From Cellvibrionaceae bacterium (GTDB lineage Bacteria; Pseudomonadota; Gammaproteobacteria; Pseudomonadales; Cellvibrionaceae), in contig JAOXRV010000218.1 of assembly GCA_025800435.1 (NCBI GenBank), positions 1 to 7,768 on the forward strand: a DNA stretch of 7,768 nt, in the 5' to 3' direction. Positions 1 through 4,575 of this stretch are shown in pieces. The position numbers and the translations under genes are program-made. The stretch's first letter is position 1. Every line of letters starts with the position of its first letter. The notes beneath the pieces were generated by a model. That model saw only the letters and a list, made by a program, of their open reading frames with translations, was not told the DNA's origin and made no database searches.

Positions 1-1851
1 ATGATGCAGGTGGGCATGGTGGCGGTGGCCCTCTACGGCGGCTCCATGTTTGGTATCGCCGAGCAGTGGCAGGGCTATCTGCGCTTTATCAGTTGGATCT
101 TTGCCACCCCGGTGGTGTTCTACAGTGCGGTGCCGTTTTACCAGGCCGCCTGGCGGGCCCTAAAAACCCGCCACTTAGTGATGGATGTGCCCGTATCCCT
201 GGCGATTTTGCTGGCCTACTTTGCCAGCTGCTGGGCCACCATTAGCAATGGGCCGGATGTCTATTTTGACTCGGTCTCGATGTTTACCTTTTTATTATTA
301 ATTGGCCGCTACCTGGAAATGCGCGCCCGCCACCGGGCCGGTTTTGCGGCGGGCAATTTGGCCCAGTTAATTCCCCCCACCGCCCACAGGGTGCTGGCCG
401 AAGATGCCAATAACACCGAGACGGTGCCGGTTAAGCTGTTGCAAGTGGGCGATAAAATCTTGGTGATGTCCGGCGAGACCATTCCCTGTGATGGTATGGT
501 TTATGACGGCAATAGCCAGGTGGATGAATCCCTTCTAACCGGTGAGTCGGTAGCGGTGGCAAAAGCTGTGGGCAGCCAAGTGGCCGCCGGTACGGTCAAT
601 ACCGACAGCCCCTTGTGGCTAGAGGTGAGTGCGGTGGGGCAGGCGACACGCTTATCGGCAATCTCGCGTTTAGTCGCCCAGGCCGAGCAGGAAAAGCCCG
701 CCCAGGTGGCCATTGCCGATCGGGTGGCGGGTATTTTTGTGGGCGCGGTGTTAGTGGTGGCCGCCGCCGTATTTACCTTTTGGTGGCAGCACAAACCCGA
801 AGACGCCCTGTGGATTACTCTATCGGTATTGGTGGTCACATGCCCCTGTGCTTTATCCCTGGCCACCCCGGTCGCCCTAACCGCCGCCACCAATCGCCTG
901 CGCCGCCAGGGCCTATTGGTGTCCAAGGGCCATGTGGTGGAAATGCTTACCCGGCTACAGCGGGTGGTATTTGATAAAACCGGCACCTTAACCGAGGGCC
1001 AGCCCCAGCTCGATCAGGTCGAGCTATTGGTCGACGGTATCGATCGCCAGCAGGCCCTGGCTCTGGCCGCCGCGCTGGAGCGCGGCAGCAGCCACCCCAT
1101 TGCCAAAGCCTTTAAACCCTATGGGGGCGAGCTGGTGATGGCAGCGGTGCGCGCCCATACCGGCCAGGGCGTCAGCGGCAGCTGGCAGGGCAGTGACTAT
1201 CGCCTGGGGCGCAGCAATTTTAGTTTGGCCGCCGAGGGCGAAGCCGAGGCGGGGCTGTTGCTCAGCCGCGATGGAGTGGCCATTGCACGCTTTCACTTGG
1301 CCGACCCACTGCGTCCCAGTGCCAAGGGGGCGGTGGCCCAGTTGCAGCAGCGCGGTTATGAGGTAGAACTGCTCTCGGGCGATGCCCATGCGACCGTATG
1401 CCACATTGCCGATAGCTTACAAATTGACCATGCTAGCAGTGAAGTTTCACCCGAGCAGAAACTCGAAAAAATCCAGGCCTATCAAGCAACAGGTGAGCGG
1501 GTGATGATGGTCGGGGACGGTATTAACGATGTGCCGGTGCTGTCGGCGGCGGATGTGTCAGTGGCCATGGGCGGGGCGGCGGATATCGCCCAGACTCATG
1601 CGGACTGCCTGCTGCTGAGCGACGATTTAAATGGCCTTAACCTGGCTATGGAAACCGCCGCCAAGGCTCGCCGCATTATCTGGCAGAATATGAGCTGGGC
1701 CATCGCTTACAATATTTTGGCCCTGCCACTGGCGGCGGCCGGGATGGTGCCACCCTATGCGGCGGCCATCGGTATGTCCCTAAGCTCACTGCTGGTGGTG
1801 ATCAATGCCCTGCGCTTGAACCGCCTACCCAACCCCGAGGGAGCCCATTAA
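1..1851 (+). CDS. ccoI: CcoI copper-transporting P1B-type ATPase for cbb3 oxidase assembly (5' partial)
   Basis: This is an inner-membrane ATPase of the CcoI/FixI/CopA family, which moves copper out of the cytoplasm for the CuB centre of cbb3 cytochrome c oxidase. Visible motifs are actuator-loop TGES (residues 180-183), the metal-site CPC in a membrane helix (281-283), the phosphorylation site DKTGT (Asp325), the P1B signature SSHP (363-366) and hinge GDGIND (505-510). About eight hydrophobic segments fall near residues 1-18, 26-48, 62-80, 88-103, 245-262, 271-290, 564-582 and 588-607. The frame is open at base 1 and begins inside the first helix. The cytoplasmic N-terminal metal-binding (HMA) part of roughly 180-200 residues is therefore missing, and the ATG at base 1 is unlikely to be the true start. 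The copper/CcoI assignment rather than another P1B metal rests on CPC and on ccoS following directly, with a one-base overlap (TAATG). Confidence 0.93.
   Translation: MMQVGMVAVALYGGSMFGIAEQWQGYLRFISWIFATPVVFYSAVPFYQAAWRALKTRHLVMDVPVSLAILLAYFASCWATISNGPDVYFDSVSMFTFLLLIGRYLEMRARHRAGFAAGNLAQLIPPTAHRVLAEDANNTETVPVKLLQVGDKILVMSGETIPCDGMVYDGNSQVDESLLTGESVAVAKAVGSQVAAGTVNTDSPLWLEVSAVGQATRLSAISRLVAQAEQEKPAQVAIADRVAGIFVGAVLVVAAAVFTFWWQHKPEDALWITLSVLVVTCPCALSLATPVALTAATNRLRRQGLLVSKGHVVEMLTRLQRVVFDKTGTLTEGQPQLDQVELLVDGIDRQQALALAAALERGSSHPIAKAFKPYGGELVMAAVRAHTGQGVSGSWQGSDYRLGRSNFSLAAEGEAEAGLLLSRDGVAIARFHLADPLRPSAKGAVAQLQQRGYEVELLSGDAHATVCHIADSLQIDHASSEVSPEQKLEKIQAYQATGERVMMVGDGINDVPVLSAADVSVAMGGAADIAQTHADCLLLSDDLNGLNLAMETAAKARRIIWQNMSWAIAYNILALPLAAAGMVPPYAAAIGMSLSSLLVVINALRLNRLPNPEGAH
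1838..1843 (+). promoter_or_regulatory. Shine-Dalgarno site for ccoS
   Basis: AGGGAG lies inside the last codons of ccoI, seven bases before the ccoS ATG. With the TAATG overlap this points to translational coupling of ccoS to ccoI. Confidence 0.7.
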
Positions 1852-2054
1852 TGGATAGCTTATACATTTTAATACCCATTGCTATTGTGTTTGTGGCGAT
1901 AGCGGTCAAGGTATTTTTCTGGGCGGTAGACAATCATCAATTTGATGATTTGGATACCGAGGCCCAGCGTATTCTGTTCGATAAAGAGCAGGACGATAAG
2001 GACAAACCGGCCGAGCCAAAAACTTCAGACGACGATAAACAGCCTCCAGCTTGA
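1851..2054 (+). CDS. ccoS: CcoS, cbb3-type cytochrome oxidase assembly protein
   Basis: This is a 67-aa single-span membrane protein of the CcoS family, needed for maturation (cofactor insertion) of cbb3 oxidase. An N-terminal hydrophobic helix (about residues 4-25) is followed by the family hallmark, an FWAV..x..QFDDLDTEAQRIL stretch (about 23-42). The C-terminus is short, highly charged and Asp/Lys-rich, and is probably cytoplasmic. The length is normal for the family. The start codon overlaps the last base of the ccoI stop and has a good ribosome site within ccoI, so the two are almost certainly co-transcribed. The exact biochemical role of CcoS is not well defined in the literature I know. 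Confidence 0.93.
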   Translation: MDSLYILIPIAIVFVAIAVKVFFWAVDNHQFDDLDTEAQRILFDKEQDDKDKPAEPKTSDDDKQPPA

Positions 2055-2073
2055 AGTAAGAGTAGTCAGCAGT

Positions 2074-2916
2074 ATGAACGAAGTTAATGCGCTATTACCC
2101 GTAATTTTAACCGCACTTGGGCTTGGCTTTTTAGGCAGTGGCCACTGTGTCGGTATGTGCGGCGGTATCGCCTCGGCTTTGAGCTTTGCCATTCCTGAAC
2201 AACAGCAGGGGCGCAAGAACGCTATTTTGTTGGCCTACAATATTGGCCGCATTGCCAGCTACGCGGCCATGGGTGCCCTGGCCGGCTTGCTCGGCGAACA
2301 GCTCGGCGCCGATAAAATTTTGCGCATTATTGCCGGGGTTTTATTAATTGCCATGGGCTTGTACCTGGCCAACTGGTGGCGTGGTTTGGTTTACCTAGAA
2401 AAGGCCGGCTCTAAGCTGTGGGTGTTTATCGAGCCTCTAGGCAAGCGCCTGTTGCCGGTAAAAAGTGTAGCCCAGGCGCTGGCATTGGGCGTGGTGTGGG
2501 GCTGGTTGCCCTGTGGTCTGGTCTATAGTTCACTAGCTTATGCGGTGGCCCAGGGCGACCCGGCCAGTGGTGCGGCGGTAATGGCGGCCTTTGGTTTGGG
2601 TACCTTGCCCGCTGTCTTCGCCAGCGGTTGGGCGGCCCATAAGTTAAAAGATTTTTTACAAAAAGATCTGGTTCGTACCATCTTTGCTATTAGTATCATC
2701 TTGTTCGGTGTGTGGACACTGTGGATGCCTCTGTCCCATTCGGGCCATGGTGGTCACGGCGGTCATGGGCAGATGGATCACGGCCAGATGGATCACGGCC
2801 AGATAGATCACGGCCAGATGGATCACAGCCAGATGGATCACAGCCAGATGGATCACGGCCAAATAAACCATAGTGAGATGGATCACTCTGAGGCCTCTAA
2901 GGGCGATACCCAGTAA
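2074..2916 (+). CDS. TauE/SafE-like (UreH/DsbD_2-type) membrane protein with Met/His-rich tail
   Basis: This 280-aa polytopic inner-membrane protein resembles the TauE/SafE or UreH/DsbD_2 transmembrane family, a member of which commonly follows ccoS in cbb3 clusters (for example in pseudomonads). The N-terminal helix carries GHCVGMCGG (Cys25, Cys29), and a later helix carries WLPCGLVYSSLAY (Cys147). These conserved Cys positions could handle metal or thiols. From about residue 222 it is soluble and His/Gly-rich, then has eight GQMDH-type pentapeptides and ends SEASKGDTQ. The chosen ATG lies 19 bases after the ccoS stop. The frame stays open upstream to an ATG at 1942 inside ccoS, but that start would add a charged, non-family extension, so I rejected it. 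The ribosome site at 2074 is weak (TAAGAG, about 11 bases away), which suggests read-through translation from ccoS. Sulfite export is the family's default label only; copper handling is my inference. Confidence 0.87.
   Translation: MNEVNALLPVILTALGLGFLGSGHCVGMCGGIASALSFAIPEQQQGRKNAILLAYNIGRIASYAAMGALAGLLGEQLGADKILRIIAGVLLIAMGLYLANWWRGLVYLEKAGSKLWVFIEPLGKRLLPVKSVAQALALGVVWGWLPCGLVYSSLAYAVAQGDPASGAAVMAAFGLGTLPAVFASGWAAHKLKDFLQKDLVRTIFAISIILFGVWTLWMPLSHSGHGGHGGHGQMDHGQMDHGQIDHGQMDHSQMDHSQMDHGQINHSEMDHSEASKGDTQ
2767..2886 (+). repeat. Eight 15-bp tandem repeats encoding GQMDH-type pentapeptides
   Basis: Eight consecutive in-frame 15-base units with consensus GGCCAGATGGATCAC encode [GS][QE][MI][DN]H. 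The units in order are GQMDH, GQMDH, GQIDH, GQMDH, SQMDH, SQMDH, GQINH and SEMDH. There are no spacers. The array is preceded by GHGGHGGH. A 15-base period keeps the frame whenever a unit is gained or lost, so length can vary without breaking the gene. Met/Asp/His repeats resemble the Met/His-rich metal-binding segments of copper-resistance proteins; binding itself is not shown here. Confidence 0.9.
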
Positions 2917-2929
2917 GCACAGCTGTCAG

Positions 2930-2942
2930 TTCAGAGGTACCC
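2930..2942. repeat. 13-bp direct repeat TTCAGAGGTACCC, copy 1
   Basis: An identical copy is at 4126-4138, and a weaker relative (TTATTCAGAGCTGCCCT, 15 of 17 matching the 4123-4139 version) is at 4468-4484. The two exact copies each lie a few bases after a stop codon (2916 and 4120) and open the two related leaders, so they may mark the border of the duplicated unit. Confidence 0.7.
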
Positions 2943-3106
2943 AAGTGCCCGCCACTTTACGGGGCGCTTTGCTATTCCGATAAGCTGCATCGATAACAGT
3001 TTTTTTCTGCTTGTGTTTTTTACGTCCCAGCCTGCTAGTTGCGAAATTAGTATCTCCCATCGTATTAGTTTTTTGCGAAATTATTCCATTGGCCTAGCAG
3101 CTATAT

Positions 3107-3207
3107 TCGCTTGGTCTTGTTGGCTTGGTTGCCGCTTTTATTACTGGCTAGCCTTATAGATACCGGTGCGTCTACTGGGCAGGTGTGCACAATCTATAGC
3201 TGCGTAA
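3107..3207 (+). repeat. Duplicated leader block, copy 1
   Basis: This aligns without gaps to 4336-4436 (offset 1229). By hand count 71 of 101 positions are identical. Conservation is uneven. TCGCTTGGTC, GGCTAGCCTTATAG and TGTGCACAATCTAT are identical in both copies, and CTGCGTAA closes the block, while the bases between have drifted. That pattern suggests selection on the conserved elements, for example as promoter or regulator sites. Confidence 0.8.
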
Positions 3208-3288
3208 TAAGTCTTCGCTGCACGATAAGTTACTTGCCGCGTCATAAAATATTGGTCAGCTCTCCCCTGGGTTTTTGGGCTTGTAAGC

Positions 3289-3293
3289 AGGAG
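3289..3293 (+). promoter_or_regulatory. Ribosome binding site for the ORF at 3302
   Basis: AGGAG lies eight bases before the ATG. The large adhesin has GGGAG at the same distance, and both sites continue GGAGTC, so the start contexts look related. This supports 3302 as a real, or recently real, start. Confidence 0.7.
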
Positions 3294-3301
3294 TCATAAG
3301 A

Positions 3302-4120
3302 ATGAACGACATGAGTAACCCGGATCAAAATACTGCGCAGGGCGCTGTTGCTGAAGTTACCGAGGTGGCCGGCCCCGATAATCCGGACGAGCTCGCTGAG
3401 CCTGATGACCCAATCGCTTGCAAAGATCAAATTCAATTGGGCGCCGATGCTGCCGATGGCCAAACGGTTAGCGATACGGTGAGCAAAGATGTATTTATCG
3501 AGAGTGAGCCGATCACTATTGATATTCAAACCATCTCCGATGATAGTGGCCGCCCCGGTGACTTTAGCACCGGCGATCGCTCTCTTTCTGTTTCCGGCCG
3601 CCTAAGCCGAGTGCTGCAAGAACACGAACACCTGGAAGTTAGCATTGATAGAGGCGAAATATCTGAGCGTCACAGCGATTTGGCCGACCCGTGGCAGGGT
3701 TGGCAGGGCTGGTTCGATGCCGTTCACATCGATTTGAAACAGCGTTTTGAGGGCCAGGACGAGGCGTTTAATCCACCGTCTGAATCTCTGGGGCTGTTTG
3801 ATGTGCACTGCGGTAACAGTGTCAGCGATACCTTTATTCTGAGCCGCTCAGAAGTCGAGCCATTGCCCTGGGATGAGGCGAGGTTTGAAATCGCCCAGGA
3901 GTTGGATATGTTAACAGAGTTAGGCGAAAAGCTAGAGAAGTTGCTCGGTAGTATTGTTGACCCCGAGCGTATGGGCTTGGAAACCATTGACCATCAGTGC
4001 GCCCGTGACCCTGCTGCGCTTGAGAATCAACTACCAAACCCCGGCCAAGATGCCCTGTTTGACATAGACATACAATCACTGCCGATGGAGGTCGACTTGC
4101 TGAGTTACTTTAATGCTTAA
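3302..4120 (+). CDS. Short acidic ORF: chimeric or internally deleted paralogue of the downstream adhesin
   Basis: This 272-aa protein has no recognised overall family. It begins MNDMSNPD exactly like the large adhesin and stays loosely similar for about 24 residues (14/24 identical). It then skips the retention module. Residues 55-118 align without gaps to adhesin residues 500-563 (49/64 identical, including KDVFIES, ISDD.GRPGDFST, LSVSGRLSR and EHEHLE). The alignment then breaks off mid-domain, and the remaining 154 or so residues resemble nothing else here. That tail is acidic, carries two of the ORF's three Cys (none occur in the adhesin segment seen), has a charged helical-looking part (about residues 197-220) and ends in a hydrophobic stretch, DLLSYFNA. 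There is no signal peptide. The intact frame, good ribosome site and duplicated leader argue that it may be expressed. It could equally be a remnant of a deleted adhesin copy, or a small exported protein using the tail as a type I secretion signal. Confidence 0.65.
   Translation: MNDMSNPDQNTAQGAVAEVTEVAGPDNPDELAEPDDPIACKDQIQLGADAADGQTVSDTVSKDVFIESEPITIDIQTISDDSGRPGDFSTGDRSLSVSGRLSRVLQEHEHLEVSIDRGEISERHSDLADPWQGWQGWFDAVHIDLKQRFEGQDEAFNPPSESLGLFDVHCGNSVSDTFILSRSEVEPLPWDEARFEIAQELDMLTELGEKLEKLLGSIVDPERMGLETIDHQCARDPAALENQLPNPGQDALFDIDIQSLPMEVDLLSYFNA
3464..3655 (+). repeat. 64-residue partial adhesin module shared with the large adhesin
   Basis: These 192 bases correspond codon for codon to 6073-6264. 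The protein is about 77% identical, while the DNA looks more diverged, so the protein sequence has been held while synonymous sites drifted. The piece runs from the end of an A module into the first half of a B module and stops mid-domain after the D.G pair. That marks a recombination or deletion joint near 3655. Confidence 0.8.
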
Positions 4121-4125
4121 GCTTA

Positions 4126-4138
4126 TTCAGAGGTACCC
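4126..4138. repeat. 13-bp direct repeat TTCAGAGGTACCC, copy 2
   Basis: This is identical to 2930-2942 and starts five bases after the stop of the short ORF. The 1196-base distance between copies is close to, but shorter than, the 1229 offset of the main leader block, so the leaders have since gained or lost bases. Confidence 0.7.
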
Positions 4139-4184
4139 TAGAGACGGGTCAGAAAAATTAAATACCAACTTAGGCGACAGGTTA

Positions 4185-4215
4185 TTGACAGTTTTACAAT
4201 CCGATAAGCTGTTAT
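4185..4215 (+). promoter_or_regulatory. Possible sigma70-type promoter in leader copy 2
   Basis: A perfect TTGACA (4185-4190) is followed after 19 bases by TGTTAT (4210-4215). The spacing is long and the -10 is only fair, so this is weak. Leader copy 1 has no TTGACA at the matching place. Confidence 0.25.
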
Positions 4216-4335
4216 TTTTTTTATATTCCCCAGCCTTGTATTTTTTTTATCCCAGACTTGGCGCCACTGCTGCAAAAACCATCTCATATTTATCCCCTAT
4301 TTGATTACCCTATTTTATTGGTCGAGCAAGCTCTC

Positions 4336-4436
4336 TCGCTTGGTCATGTCATTGTGGTGACGGCAAATTTTGCCGGCTAGCCTTATAGTTGCCGCCTCGT
4401 TTCATATGCGTCTGTGCACAATCTATTACTGCGTAA
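4336..4436 (+). repeat. Duplicated leader block, copy 2
   Basis: This is the partner of 3107-3207. It contains GGCTAGCC (4375-4382), a TATAGT hexamer (4384-4389; five of six match a sigma70 -10) and the TGTGCACA palindrome (4413-4420). The spacing between these elements is exactly the same in both copies. Confidence 0.8.
4361..4375. promoter_or_regulatory. Perfect 7-bp inverted repeat, operator-like
   Basis: CGGCAAA-T-TTTGCCG is a perfect 15-base inverted repeat. Its last G is the first base of the conserved GGCTAGCC palindrome, and it lies just ahead of the TATAGT hexamer. The matching stretch of leader copy 1 lacks it. It could bind a dimeric regulator or form a short hairpin; it is followed by GC-rich sequence, not by a T-run, so it is not a typical terminator. 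Confidence 0.45.
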
Positions 4437-4562
4437 GAAACCCTAGGGTCCGCTGAATATCACCGAGTTATTCAGAGCTGCCCTGACCGAGATTCGGCTT
4501 AAACAAAATTTTTAAACTGTCAGCGCGATGGGGTTGCCGCCTCTAGTACACGCTGGCATATC

Positions 4563-4567
4563 GGGAG
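4563..4567 (+). promoter_or_regulatory. Ribosome binding site that fixes the adhesin start
   Basis: GGGAG lies eight bases before ATG 4576. An in-frame ATG at 4528 exists (the frame stops at 4513-4515), but it has no Shine-Dalgarno sequence. The MNDMSNPD start shared with the ORF at 3302 also favours 4576. Confidence 0.75.
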
Positions 4568-4575
4568 TCGAACAA

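Larger units (their letters stand above)
2917..3301 (+). promoter_or_regulatory. AT-rich leader, copy 1 (upstream of the short adhesin-like ORF)
   Basis: This gene-free stretch lies between the TauE/SafE-like gene and the ORF at 3302. It holds a TTCAGAGGTACCC repeat (2930-2942), CCGATAAGCTG (2977-2987, also at 4201-4211), T-rich tracts (3000-3021), and a block from 3107 to 3207 that recurs before the large adhesin. Within that block are the palindromes GGCTAGCC (3146-3153) and TGTGCACA (3184-3191). A TATAGA hexamer at 3155-3160 could be a -10 element, but no good -35 sits in front of it. I see no convincing intrinsic terminator; the best hairpin, near 2945-2962, has only four or five pairs and no T-run directly after it. 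Confidence 0.5.
4121..4575 (+). promoter_or_regulatory. AT-rich leader, copy 2 (upstream of the large adhesin)
   Basis: These 455 bases have no credible gene. They repeat the order of copy 1: TTCAGAGGTACCC, CCGATAAGCTG (4201-4211), T-rich tracts (4213-4250) and the 4336-4436 block. The distance from the conserved block to the start codon is 45 bases longer than in copy 1, so the two leaders differ by an insertion or deletion there. Features found only here are a perfect TTGACA at 4185-4190 and the inverted repeat at 4361-4375. A long untranslated leader is typical ground for regulation of biofilm adhesins, but no known regulator site can be named from sequence alone. Confidence 0.5.

Noticed and set aside
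1..1851. A complete, short P-type ATPase starting at base 1
   Set aside because: The frame begins inside the first transmembrane helix and lacks the usual N-terminal metal-binding part, so truncation by the window edge is the simpler reading.
1942..2073. Longer start for the TauE/SafE-like protein inside ccoS
   Set aside because: It would add 44 residues read out of frame through ccoS; the family starts shortly before the first membrane helix, which fits ATG 2074.
2767..2886. CRISPR-like or non-coding satellite array
   Set aside because: The units are 15 bases, have no spacers and stay in frame within a gene, so this is a coding tandem repeat.
2945..2962. Intrinsic terminator after the TauE/SafE-like gene
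   Set aside because: The CCCG/CGGG stem is only four or five pairs and is not followed by a T-run; the T-tracts at 3000-3021 have no stable hairpin right before them.
3111..3299. 62-aa hydrophobic frame on the + strand in leader copy 1
   Set aside because: It lies wholly in the duplicated leader, has no ribosome site, and the frame is not kept in the matching part of leader copy 2, so it looks like a chance frame.
4113..4304. 63-aa frame overlapping the end of the short ORF
   Set aside because: It runs through the AT-rich leader, has no recognisable motif and no counterpart in leader copy 1.
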